NCBI GenBank assembly: GCA_022605955.1
Contig: JAKCOZ010000008.1
Span: 23,313,083-23,377,082 of the forward strand
DNA from: Rallus limicola
Taxonomy: Eukaryota; Chordata; Aves; Gruiformes; Rallidae
Reading direction: 5' to 3'
Length of the DNA stretch: 64,000 bases
This document shows, in pieces, positions 37,401-48,996 of this stretch; positions within the stretch are counted from its first letter, which is position 1; each line of letters starts with the position of its first letter. The notes below the pieces were generated by a model. The model was given only the letters and a program-made list of their open reading frames with translations, did not search any database and was not told the DNA's origin. A program made the position numbers and the translations under genes.

Positions 37401-40168
37401 TACTGGAAACCTTGTGGAAAAAACTGATGGTTTGGTTATTTGTAGCACACATGTATTTACAGACAAATGTATCAATGAGTTAACTGACAGCAATGGAAAG
37501 TTTCTCCCACTCAGGCCAGATTCTATTGCCATTATTCTTCCAGTAAGATTCCTGTGCCTCTCACTCCCCTTTTGGAGGGCATTCCAAAAGGCACAGGTTA
37601 CTGAGATCACTACAGATGCATTGGGCTGCAAGAATAAAGTATAGTAGTGTAGATACATCAGCCATATTCCAGGAGCTGCTATGCACAGCTGCCAGGCTGA
37701 CACTGCATCTTACCTTCACTGCAGCATTCTAGCTCTGGCTAATTTCTCTAGCCTATAGAACCAAACTGGAATATTTTTTTAAAACACCTCTTGCAGGTAA
37801 GGAATATCTCTCCGAGTAATCTATATCTCTTCTAAATCTCATCCATGATGTCTTCTTCCCTAACAGCTTGAAAGGGTTATTTTTGTCTGCTACCCCATCC
37901 AATTAAACTAATAAGGCAATAAGCTAGGAATGATTTGCCAAACTATATACGACTGCTCTATGTCTTGGTCTCATTTTCTTACTGCTGATTGTTGCTGCTT
38001 CTCAGAGGAAGAAAAGGGCCCACCATTAGGAAACCATACCCTCTGTCTTGCAGAAGAAACACACCCAAGGAACTCAGACCAAAAGTATGAAGACCAGTCC
38101 AAGGTACCACAGCAGCCCAGTGCAGTCCACTCACAGCCACCCCTGAGGCTAGTAAAAGCTGAAGTATCTGCAAACAGATCAGCTGCATTCACTGGGAGAG
38201 ATGTAGGTATACACCAGCAGGGAGATGACATGAAGCAGCTTTACAGTGCTGTGAAGAAACATTAGAGGAACAGTGATCTCATGAGGTGGAGATGGGGAAG
38301 AAGAGACCCTCTGTGTGTGATTAAAAGAAAAACTTGTTGAAAGTAATTTTGTAGAATTAGAAACAGCTTATTTCAGTACTGTGTTACACAGACTACATCC
38401 ACCACAACTGAGGAAGGTTTTTGCCAGAGGGACTGGCAGCAGTCTGGTGGCAGATGGACATGATGTCTGGGGTGACAAGTAGCAAAGCATCAAGTTTTGT
38501 AGCAGGGAACCTGAGAGGGATGCTGATGCAAACAACAAGGATTACAGAATTAAGGGGATAAAGTCTTCCTTCTTGTGATGGCGTAAAAGCCTTAAGAGGA
38601 GAATTTCTGTGCAGTAGAGCTAAAAAACAAGTGAGAAATATATATTGCAGGTGTACGGAATAGTGCTAGGACCCAGAGCTAAGACTATGACAGCATGCAC
38701 TTTAACTCACTTGTTCTTCCTCCTCCTACCTGTGGCACCTGCAGTTTGATCTCACACTATCAAAAATCAGGAAAGAGTTTTGAGATCTTAACTGTTCAGC
38801 TAAATAGACATGGAGGGAGCTTAGTGACATTAACATAAGACTGAAAAGCTCCTGTTTGTAGAATGCACTGGGTAGCAGATGACAATATCGCTGTCACTGA
38901 AAAGTATTTCACCAATTAGTGTTTATCATTTGGCAGCATATTCAAAATACACCAGGCAGGATGAACTAAGGGAAGCAGGTTTTCTGTTTGGTGGATTTGT
39001 GCAAGGTCTTACAAGTAACATTATTGAAGTAAGTGTTTTGTTTCTGCCCACATCTCTGGAACCAGTTGGAAGAGCAACTGGAAAGGCAGCCACCATTTTG
39101 GAAAACAAATAGGCTCCAAGTACACTGTGGCCACAAAAGTCCTAGAACATGTGTAGTATTAAGGTGTGCAGATGAGACATCAAAAAGACATTGTAGTGAA
39201 GTGTGGAGTGAGACTTACTGGAAGCAAGGGCACATGGAAGCCTGGGTGTGAGGCCCTTCAGCATAGAGTAGCCTCAGTAAATAGTCCTCATGGGAGGGCA
39301 GCTAAAGGCCAAGGGAGAAGTTTTCATATTCAGATTGTGATATCAGTGAAAATTTAATGCCAACAGAAAATAATTATTCATATCTCCAGATACAAACAAC
39401 TTTGTGTCCCACCCCCCAAACAACAGAAAAGTGATCAAATGGAAATAAGCTGTCAAAACTACACCCACAGAGATGATTTCAAGGACAAGCTGCATCTAGA
39501 ATACTTATGCACTTGCAGCAAGGAAAAAAATAACGACAGAGTTTATATGCACATACACACTAATTACAGCTGAACATAGGCTAAACTTCCTTTGGTATGA
39601 AGTGGGGGAGTTCAGCAGAGATCCCTCCCCTCACAGGTAATTCACCAGCTCTTAATTAACAAACAGCTACCCAGGATAAGCCTGATGAAGCTCTGAAATG
39701 GTGCAGCATTTTTCTGAGCCAGGATAAGGGGTGGGTTCCACAGAAGAGCACAGAAATCTATATAAGGGCTTTCTCTGGAGAAAAAGAATCTAGGAGTTAA
39801 GAACGAACAGAAGAGGGATGGGGAATTTGCTGGAAAGAGAAACCTGCCAAGCAAATCTCCAGGCATTATGGCAAACCAGTGACATTAATTTGGTTCATCT
39901 GTTCTTTCACTGCATTTCCAGCAGCAGAGGTCTGGAAGTGGCGAGGCTCAGAGCAGCCCTGATATTTGCAGAGCAGAATTTTTCTTTCAGCATAACATAC
40001 ATTTTTTCAGACTAGAACAACCTGCCAACATTTCCTTGGGACAGAGGCAAGAATATCCTAATACAAATTCTATTCCCTTACACAAAGCTATTTGAGTCAG
40101 AATTATGCCAAAAGGATGAGTAACAAAAGCAGTTTTAGTGAGAAATTGTCAAAGCTTTTTTTCCTCAG
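34424..40168. other. Unique noncoding DNA, with a local strand-skew reversal
   Basis: No gene or known repeat is seen. A 165-codon open frame at 36,728-37,225 (-) shows no motif. The hairpin at 37,551-37,597 is listed separately. At about 38,280-39,360 the + strand is G-rich rather than C-rich: three 60-base lines starting at 38,401, 38,461 and 39,181 contain 62 G and 27 C by hand count. This is opposite to the rest of the window. Confidence 0.7.
37551..37597. repeat. Bulged 15-bp hairpin
   Basis: The outer arms CCTGTG (37,551-37,556) and CACAGG (37,592-37,597) pair. The inner arms CCTTTTGGA (37,568-37,576) and TCCAAAAGG (37,583-37,591) pair perfectly around the 6-nt loop GGGCAT. The 5' side has an 11-nt bulge between the two stems. 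At 47 nt it is shorter than usual microRNA precursors. Confidence 0.85.
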
Positions 40169-40313
40169 TTTATACCAACATTCGCATGACCCAGAGCAAC
40201 ATGAAAACACTAAAGATTGTCACACACGTGGCACACCTGCTCTTCCTTTGTGGGCTTAGTATCAGCTCCTGCTTCATCTCACACGTCAGTGCCAGCTCAG
40301 AGCACAGGCACTG
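40169..40313 (+). other. Candidate first coding exon of a secreted or membrane protein, unproven
   Basis: The tract GCTTTTTTTCCTCAG, a near-ideal splice acceptor, ends at 40,168. An ATG follows at 40,186 and a second, with better context (AAC before ATG), at 40,201. The frame runs to 40,313, where TG|GTGAGA forms a donor; unspliced it would stop at 40,315. From the second Met the product starts with a short basic stretch (Lys, Lys), then His-rich residues, then a hydrophobic core of about 14 residues from Leu-Leu-Phe-Leu, then Ser-His-Val-Ser-Ala-Ser-Ser-Glu-His, which resembles a signal peptide and cleavage zone. The segment sits in a CpG-retaining patch. I cannot assign a family. The + orientation disagrees with the - strand hint from base skew. 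A chance origin is quite possible. Confidence 0.3.
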
Positions 40314-42210
40314 GTGAGAACCACTGCCCCGAGTAGGGGGGTAACCAGGCCAGCCCTGGGGCTGGGCTGCAGGGTGCATTGCCGCAGGGACCCCTCACTA
40401 CCTCTTACTGTTTCACCAGGTCCTGCCCATCTGCAAGTGCTTGGCTTCTCCTAAGGAGACGCAGCCATGGGCACTGCTGTGAATTAGCTTTAAACACCAA
40501 CAGAACGCATCGCTGCTTGCAGTAAGCAAGCACTGGCACAGCAGCAGGAGGGCTCTGTTAAGCATGCTGATACAGCACCAGCTCCAGAGCGAAAAGCAGC
40601 AGCAAACAATACACGCTGCTCACCAAAACAGCACTCCTTTGAGAGAGGTTGGGTTGGTGGTTTTGTTTTTTTTTTTCCCCAAGAATAGATTTGTTCTACA
40701 TGTCAGAAAAGTCACAAGGCCTTTTCTCATCACATTGCTTCCTCAGGTACACGTTATATATTATGTTATAAGACCTGTATTTTTTAACAATACAAAAACT
40801 GCCTCATGGACCAAACACTGTCTCATATATGCTTTCAAGTGCCACTTACTTAAATAGCATTACTTCCTAGAAAGAAAACAGTGATCAAGGAGCACAATAG
40901 ATTATTTTTGCCCTGGAGGACTACAAAACCTTGTTTACTGTACACCAGAATTAGCAAAAATGTTTACTAGACCTTTATAGCCTCACGTATAAAAGTGAAA
41001 AATACAGTTCTGCTTGGAAAGAACAGCCCCAGAGAAAGTGTATCATTGAGCTCATTATTTTATCTATCTTTTTCTCCATTTTAGGAAAACACAATCATGG
41101 AACAAGTGATTGAGTTACAGGAGTTTTTTCCCCCACTTGTAAAATTACAATAGTATCTTCCCTTCCCACCCTTAGAATATGATCACTAAGAACATGATGT
41201 GCTAACACAGGTTTTTAAAAAAAGATTGTCCTCCTTAAGTTCTACATATAGTATCATGAACAAAGTCAGCAACAAATTCTTTGTGAAAGAGGTTTTTGCT
41301 ATCATAGGTCAGCTACGAGAAATCCTATTAAACCTCCATAAAGGCATAATGCACACAACCGGATTTGGTTCACCAGCCCATCTCCAAGACAGATGAAAGG
41401 GCTGCAGAAGAGAAGCACTCCATAACACTGATGTTCATCAGCTCTCATGCATCTCATGAGCTTCTTCCTAGGGAACAGGCACAGCAGAGCAAAACAAAAA
41501 ATGCACAACACATGAGGGAGGTAATTTAGGACTTGCAGAAGGCAGAAGCAGCAGGGTAAGTACCATCTTGCAGCCACTAGCTACCAGTGCAGCCTGGATA
41601 GTGTAGGTACAACTGTGCTTGCTCAGGCAGTATTTAAGAAAACTGCTGTTTTCTGTGGTAGCTCTAGTCTGAGCACAATTCAAGTTCACTTGAATACAGA
41701 GCACTCTACACTAGTTCACCCCTCAGATTGCCAAAAAAGCATTTAAATGTCAAGGACCAAGTCTGTGAAGAGTGAGCCTCTTTCTGGTGATGGGACTTGG
41801 GCTCTTCACTGGTAGAAGAGTATGAGCTCCCAACCTGAAATAGCCACAAACCATCAAGGCACTCTGGAAATCCCCAGAGGCCAGAGCACCCCTCCCCCTA
41901 CCTTCACCAGAATTAAGCTTTTGCTTCTATAAAATATGGCAAAAGTTTTCATTCACACCAAATTCTTCTTAATCTCACCATTTGCCTGTCCAGCTATATT
42001 TGTATAAAACAGTTGCAACCCAAGCTGACATCACCTCATTCCCACAGGGTGTTGGAAGAATCATTAGAGCACATCGCCATGAAGAAACTCCAAGGTTTTT
42101 CTACTGAATAGGACTGCTCACAAAGTCTATCTTCCACTTAAAATGGTGCAAGATCATCCACTTCCATATCCCAACTCAACACCATTACAAATCAGTCCCA
42201 GGGCACTTAC

Positions 42211-42244
42211 CTCCACTGTCTGGAGAAACGCCTCAGGTTGAGAC
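42211..42244 (-). other. Candidate 34-nt microexon (splice-flanked), unproven
   Basis: On the - strand the acceptor tract GTGTGTTTTCCATAG ends at 42,245. The donor is the consensus GGAG|GTAAGTGC, with the intron beginning at 42,210. The 34 nt are open in two of three frames; one gives Ser-Gln-Pro-Glu-Ala-Phe-Leu-Gln-Thr-Val-Glu. A consensus donor of this strength is expected a few times by chance in 128 kb of strand, so this is only a candidate. No family is recognised. Confidence 0.2.
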
Positions 42245-44565
42245 CTATGGAAAACACACTGATTCACAGGATTTAGTATACTAACTGGGTTGTTGGTATA
42301 CCAAGGACAAGACAGAACAGATGCAACTTCAAGCTTCATCTTAAGTTATATCCAGCATTGATTAGGTATTCAATCCCCTTATCGAAATGTAGTCCAAACT
42401 AACTTAAAGCAGTAATGCACACTGAATATATTCCTAGTGAGAAAACACTGGCTGAGACTAGACTGAGTGGGTCAGCTCTAATGAAGCAGTTTGGTCATCA
42501 TATTTCCTATTTTTGACCTATACACCCAATATATTTTAGAGCATATTAAACTCTGGTGAGGCATTTTAATTGCGAAAATTAATCTGTTCTTACAGCATTA
42601 GAAAGGTTGAATGCTTCGCAACAGTTCAGTTTGCCCTGCAATAATATTCTAATCAATTTTTTCTTATCTCAGCTCTGCATAAGGTTTGTACCCCTAATAG
42701 CATTCAGTTTACTAACACATCAGTAGTACCTCCTTCCCCTTCCCCCACCAGCCAAGAAAATATCTTCATTTCCAGGAGGATGTGTTCTCCCCCCAGCATT
42801 ATATACTGTTTTCCGCTTGTCTCATTCTCCAAATATACCTCATTCACACAGGTAAATATTTGAAGGACCTAAAATTTCATCTGTCTGATCTAAGATGTTG
42901 ATGTTCCTGTTTGAACTTTTTTAAACTAAAAGTGTTCCTTTTACTATCAATGCATTAAGACCTCTGCAAATAGGCTTCTTTAAGACCTAAAAAGAAGGTG
43001 GGTTAGTGCCTCTGCAAGGGTAAATCAGTGCATTTCCTTTGATAAAACTGTGTTAGTTAGCCAGGATCCAGTCCCAACTGGGTTGTCTCTAATGTAGATA
43101 AAAGTAGCACTGAACTCTGAGGCATGAGCCAGCACGAAAGATATTTCGAAAATCCAACTGCTTATATTTCCCCAACGTTAAATTCAGGTTGAAGACAGCC
43201 ACCACACTTTGAAGAGCTTTCTTTTGTCAACCATAGTAAGCAACTATCTTGCCTGAAAAAACCTCACATGGAATAGTCCAATAGATACAATTCTGTTTTG
43301 CAAAGATATCAAGGCTCAGTAATTACATGCTCTTACTCGGAGGCATGCAGTGTATGCGGTGCAGACGTGAACACAGCTCTGAGCAGTCACTTGATGCGAG
43401 GAAAGGAAAAAAGAACTTGTCAAACTAAACATCATAATCCAGTGGCATCTGTTCATAAAATGAAATGCTCCTGAGAACTGATTGAAGTTTTTGTTACACT
43501 ACAAGATAAGATCTCAGCAGATAAGGTTCCTGCAAACATTCAAGATGATCTTATGGATGTGCTGGTTCACATAATGGGTTGATGCACTGCCTTTCAATAA
43601 TGAGTTGGTGCCTCTTTCTGTAACTATCACACTTGATTTTTATTTTAGGCTGCGGGGAAAACATTATTTTGCACTGCAGAGTCTTTCAACGCTGTCCTTC
43701 ACCAGAAGTTAGGATAATGTTTAGTTACTTGCTCTGTAAATAGTGACTGAACTGGTTTTCTTGATAGGGGGAAAGGGAATGGGGGAAAAAGAACAATATT
43801 ACTGAGTATTTCCTCAGCTAGCCATATTCCAGCCATCTTATAACTTAAAACCAGAACAAATTAAAAAGGATGTGTCCTACTCAAAGGCTACCGCACACAG
43901 TCTGCACAGAGCAAGTGTAAGCTAAGCACCTCACCCCCAATCTCCTCTGAGGACAAAGGCCAGGTGTAGCACTGTGTCCAGGCATCACCTCTACTTCAGC
44001 TCCCATCATCATCACTGCAGCTTCAATGGAAACTCAAATTGCTTTGGCTCAGATGTAATAAAACACACCTAACCTCATCTTTGCAAGGCAATGTATACAA
44101 GAGTTCAGTACAAGACTACAGGAAAGCAATTTTTACTTTTCTTAGAGAACCAAAATGGGATTCAAGACAATGAAAGATATGGTCTTTCATCTTTCCACTG
44201 TCTACAGCTTTGTGAGCAACAGTCTAGGTCAGATGCTAAAGGACTACGAATTATCAAAAACATCACCTGAATATATACCATGCCTGTTAAGTTTGCCAGA
44301 AGGCTAATTCTTTGTATCTTCTATTTACCTGGGTAAGTATTTCTAATGATTATACAATTAAAGAAGGCTGCATGAGAGAGTTCAACATGGATGATTTTAC
44401 TTAAATTCCCACTCTTCATTGCATTCTAAAGTCTCTTACGTTATCCAGTATAATTATACAGCTCAGAAGAAAAGCAAGCCACCTTTTATTAAGTTTTAGT
44501 CGGTATAGGTATAGGCAACATATTAGCCAGAATTCATACAATCCTGATGACACTTTAGGGAATTC

Positions 44566-44579
44566 TTTTTTTTTTTTTT
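44566..44579. repeat. T14 homopolymer run
   Basis: Fourteen consecutive T bases, followed by a T-rich stretch to about 44,640. No retroposon body was recognised on the complementary side. Confidence 0.9.
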
Positions 44580-44767
44580 GCCTTCTATTTCCTTGATAGT
44601 TTCATACCTTCAAGGATTTTCTTTTCTCTTTTTCCTTCTTGAGGTGCTGCTGAAGAATACTATGCTATTGACATGATTTTGGCCATTGACTTAAATGACA
44701 ATAAGGCTAGAACCAATAATGCCCATTATCATAAAAGCGGCTCACAAACTAACTAGTCATTCCTACC

Positions 44768-44880
44768 ACACTGCTGTGAAGGTGCAATTAGTGATGCCAT
44801 TATCCTCACTTTACACTGCAGAAAGACCCTGAGGCTGAGCGGCTGCCGAGGGCCTCAGAGAGAAGCAATGTTTGTACAAG
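44768..44880 (+). mobile_element. MIR-type SINE remnant
   Basis: The order of conserved MIR words is retained on the + strand: CTGTGAAGGTGCAATTA matches the CCCTGTGAGGTAGGTA part, ATTATCCTCACTTTACA matches ATTATCCCCATTTTACA, and CTGAGGCTGAGCGGCT matches CTGAGGCACAGAGCGGTT. A TGCCGAGGGCCTCAGAG tail stands where TTGCCCAGGGTCACACAG is expected. MIR is an ancient amniote SINE, still found as fragments in birds. The boundaries are approximate, and the tRNA-like head is not visible. The match was made from memory of the consensus. Confidence 0.65.
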
Positions 44881-47800
44881 AAAATAGACTAAGAAAGAAG
44901 CTCTTGGCTGAAAGGGCAAAAAGCACTTTTCATTATTCTGAAAGGAAGAGGAAAAGCACACTTAGCTAAGAACACCCTTGTCAGATGTTTAGATGGAAAA
45001 TTAAGAAGCAATAATAATGTCTTAATTACCTTAGCTGTATCTAACTTTAGCAGACCAAAAAGCATCTGTGCTTATGTGGCTAAAAATGAGAATGTACAGA
45101 GAACAAGATATGCTGCATCTACATGCATTCACACTTCATCTGCTGAGAACTCAAAGGAGATACATCTAAACAAAGTTCTGCTAAGTTCTGAACATTTTGA
45201 AAACTTGAGTAATTGTGTGCAAGTTCTCATACACCACCAGAGCCCTGTCACCCACTCACATTTAGATACATTCTTGGCTATGAGTCTCCATGAAAAGACA
45301 CAGAGATATGCATAGCAATAAGCATTGTGCCCCACAGATCATGGGAAGGGAGAAGTTTGTACTGCTACCATCTATCATTCCTGTGAATACATTGCTGAAA
45401 ATTTTTATTGCTGTAACTAGGCTAATATTTCTCTCTGCTATCTGTAAGTATCCGAGTAAAACTTTCCTCACAGTGTGCATTCCCAGTTAAATACCAGATC
45501 AGTTATATTTAATTCAAGCTGCAGGACTCTAGGCACCACCTGTAAAAGAGGTATTACAGCAGCATGGAGAGTTTATTCCAGAAATTTTCCAGTAAACTAG
45601 TGTAGGCAGAAAGCCACTGAAATTAGCACCAGAAAAGGCTCCTTTGATAGGCCACATATCAAGGTAAGTAAAAGACTGAAAGTTACACATATATACACCT
45701 CAGTGTGTAAAACCTGAGGAGAAACTATTTTCTCTGAATATAAAGAAATTTGGTTTCTGCAAGTTGCTAAGTTTTGTGATCATTTGTTGGAAAGAGATCA
45801 TAGATTAATTTCAGAACCCTTTGGATTTTAACTGAAAAACCCACAGACTTTGCAGTTCTCTCTATTGTCAGCTTCTTTCTAAACAGGTTTCTTTGGCACA
45901 CTAATAAGTTGAACCATGTAACATCCTCTCCCAAAGCATGGCCATCGCATAGCCAATAAGAGCTGCCCCACCAGCTCCTGTGGGAGCAGTTACGGGATAA
46001 GCTGCCATTTGACCAAGACTGAAATATCAGTGCCTGGCAACACCCAATCAACAGAGCTACCTACTCCATAGCAAGTTAATATCATCTCTGCAAAGAAGCT
46101 AAAGTACTGCTGCTGCATACTCAGCTGAAGAAAACAGTAGAGGAACAGAAAGGGGAGTGGACACTGAAGTCTTCTGCAGGGCAGGAGCAGATTTGCCCCT
46201 GCAGCCCCATGAGGGGGGAAAGGAGATTCTGCAGCAAGTTAACCACTTGCACACATCTAAACTACACCACTGCTGACCTGTGGGACTTAGGAGTCTCTCA
46301 GAAAAACAGAAAATGATTAGCACACATTTAAAGTCAACCATACAATTAACTTGACTCCTTCCAGATCTCTGGTATGAGCTTCCATATTTAGTGAAACACA
46401 AGCAGCATCCAAATAATGCTTAGAAAGCCCATGTTTGATACTGCATGCAACAGGGGCCTTCTTTCTCAGAAGAAAAGAATCTTGCCTTAGCCTGGGGATT
46501 AACCCAGCAGAGAGAGAAAAGAAAAACAGTATTAGCATATCAATCAATAGACATTATAATAATGCCTATATTATAGATAACGCCTGTCAAGTCAGCACAA
46601 GTTTTCTTTGGTCTTTTGCAACCAGCAGGCCAGCTGTCCCCTCCACTCCTTCCTGGACACACTTCTATACCAAAAAGCCCAAAACACTACCTAGAATGGA
46701 AACTGCCCTGGGCTGATGGGCAGAACTGCCCTCTCACCAGCTGCTGGTAGGCCACAAGTCCCAGACATCACCCAGGACGATTGCAACAGCATTTTCACCT
46801 TGCTGGCTTTTAAAAACAGGCCCTGAGCTTTAACTGTACTCTTGGATTTTGCAGCACTATTCAGTTAGAGTGCTCCTGAGGAAGTTGTGAGTAAACCACT
46901 GTCTTTAGGCTGGGTCACTTGGCTGCTGGGCACGTTGTCTCCTTGCTCTCTTTGATAATCATATCAATACTGCTCGGCACTTAGGTTGCTCTGCCTTGTG
47001 CAGACTCACACTGAGGTCACGTTCATTGCTGTTCTCTGGGAGGCTGAAGTCTACACCTTCAGAGCGGCTGCACAGACCACCCGCTTGCCAGCAAAGAAAC
47101 CTTGAAAAGCCAAGTAATTTAACACCCATTCCTCTAAGGAGAACACTTTGACCCAAGATATGAATCAGCAACTACTGAAGTGCACTTACAAAACCGTGGA
47201 AAGGAACTCTACTGTAATCACAAGCAACAGTATCCTCCAAACTGGGTGCTTGTGATGCATCATTCAAATAGCACACACACCAAGCACAGGCAAACAGACA
47301 GTCACACTGCACTCACAGAAACCCCTAACACCAGTCTTGCAGAAAAAGACTTCTAGTGAGGGAAAGGAGGCTTTAGTGTCTGGAGATGACTGGGCTTCCC
47401 AGGAACACTCTGCCTTCAGCAAAATAATGACTCTGTCTGCACCTTCATATCCTGGACATGCTACAGCTAGGCAGGTCTTGCCAGGTGCTGCAGCTTCTAT
47501 ATTTTTGTGATGCTTTAGAGCTTGCTGCCATTATTATGATATCAGCAAGTATTTCTTGGTACCACTGAGGTCATAAAATGCCGGGCAACAGAACTCACAC
47601 CTAGTTCTCACTTTACAGTCGCAGATTTGTTTTTAAGACAGCAGTGCAGATATCAAGAAAGGGAAATTCCCATTCCTCTGCAAGTCAATGGTAAAACTGT
47701 CATGTACCTCAAGATCTGGAAGGTAGCCTGCAGCATGAGAAATACATCAGCAGAATAGGAACTTGAGTGCTCCGGGCAAGATATATCACTTCTCACTGAA

Positions 47801-48339
47801 GCCAGGACTAGCATGCTGGACTGAATTATATAATGATGGGAAGAGAAAACACTTTCTGGAGAAATCTCAAACTTGGAACAGCCAGAAGAGTGCTCAATTC
47901 ATATACTTTGCTTCTCCAGGGCAAGAGCCATCCCATTAGAGATTAATTTCCTTTTCCTGCACTGCCCAGCAGTCAAGGAACAAGCTGGAAGGCAAGAGGC
48001 ATAGCATTAGGTTTCTCCAGCTTGCTCCTGCAGTTTTAGGTGTGGTGGCAGCTTTCCAATGCTGCCAAAAGCAACAATGGAAGTAATCAAACCTAACTGT
48101 TTCTTTATTCAGGATACCTATTGTTTGGGATGCTTCTCCTAACCTGAGCAACAGATTGCAACAATCTTCAGGTTTAGCATAAAGCAAGCTGCTTAAAAAA
48201 AACACAACAAAAACCAAACCCCAAATCAAAACCCCAAGTGCACTAGAACTACAAAGCTACACATGAAACCACCTTCCATCCAGCAGCCAAGAAAACTTGG
48301 TCAAGACTGTGGGACTATTTAAACCATGCTTGTCATGGC
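44881..48339. other. Unique noncoding DNA with a CpG-richer patch
   Basis: No gene is recognised. The interval of about 46,930-47,090 keeps five or six CpG sites. A consensus + strand donor AAG|GTAAGT at 45,661-45,669 follows 54 nt open in one frame from 45,610, but the upstream AG has no pyrimidine tract. An A-rich stretch with C interruptions lies at about 48,194-48,236. Confidence 0.65.
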
Positions 48340-48996
48340 TTGGCACGTTTCTGTGTAGTTGGTGGTTTGACAAGGGTCCAGAGAGGCTGCCTGATCACCA
48401 GTCCTGGACACAGCCACACAGTAAGATGTCTCCACATCTGGCAGTGTTTACTACTGCTCCTGCCTCTGGCAGGGAAAGGAGTCAGGAATGGGGACTGGCA
48501 TTCTGCCAGCACTCAAGCTGGCCTGAGGTGTGAAGGGGGCATGGCTTTCCATCTTCTTCACAGCCATCAGCTCCAGCCGAGAGCTGTGCTGGAACAGCTT
48601 TACTTGCTGGCTTATCCCAACTCTGTAATAACTGTAGTTGACATCAGAGATTCATTTAGACACTTCATTCTGTTATCAGTGTTATATTGCTTCTACAAGC
48701 ACATCACTTACAACAGCCAAAGGCAGCAAACAAAGCCAAAGTTATTCAGAACAGAAAAAAACCACAATCCAAAACATCAACCCAGAATGTCAGTTTCTTT
48801 AAAGCCTTGTAAGCAAATCACAAAGAAGTGTATAGGTCTATCAGCTCTGTGGTCATCTTTCCTTACTGTCCCAGGGTGGAAGCATCTTGACCTAGATTAT
48901 CCTGCCAATCTTCCTATCTATGCAGAAGAAGAAAAAAAACAAAACCCACTCATCACAATGAGGCAACTGAAGAATTCACATGGACAAGGGGTATAA
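48340..48996 (+). other. Longest open frame in the window (218 codons), probably not a gene
   Basis: The frame opens with ATG at 48,340 and stops at 48,996. The translation has no domain, signal or repeat I recognise. It mixes a hydrophobic stretch, a Lys/Gln/Asn-rich middle and an acidic-basic end typical of translated noncoding A-rich DNA. By a rough estimate such a length is expected in about one window in ten at this composition. It is unspliced, has no CpG island, and no AATAAA close behind it was noted. I judge it a chance frame. Confidence 0.15.

Larger units (their letters stand above)
40314..44767. other. Unique noncoding DNA, CpG-richer at its start
   Basis: The first 300 bases continue the CpG patch that begins at 40,183 (about ten CpG sites up to 40,615) without a clear exon. 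A T11 run lies at 40,666-40,676. The interval of about 42,341-42,680 is AT-rich and free of simple repeats, and could be a conserved noncoding element. A candidate microexon at 42,211-42,244 and the T14 run at 44,566-44,579 are listed separately. Confidence 0.65.

Noticed and set aside
39679..39700. Box C/D-like CTGATGA...CTGA
   Set aside because: The C box has a pyrimidine at the first position and the boxes are only about ten bases apart.
40186..40317. Assignment of the signal-peptide-like frame to the TAFA (FAM19A) family
   Set aside because: Only a short Ser-Ala-Ser-Ser-x-His likeness after the hydrophobic core. TAFA leaders are highly conserved between birds and mammals and the rest does not match.
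45610..45663. 54-nt exon before a consensus + strand donor AAG|GTAAGT
   Set aside because: The upstream AG lacks a polypyrimidine tract, and one or two such donors are expected by chance in this much sequence.
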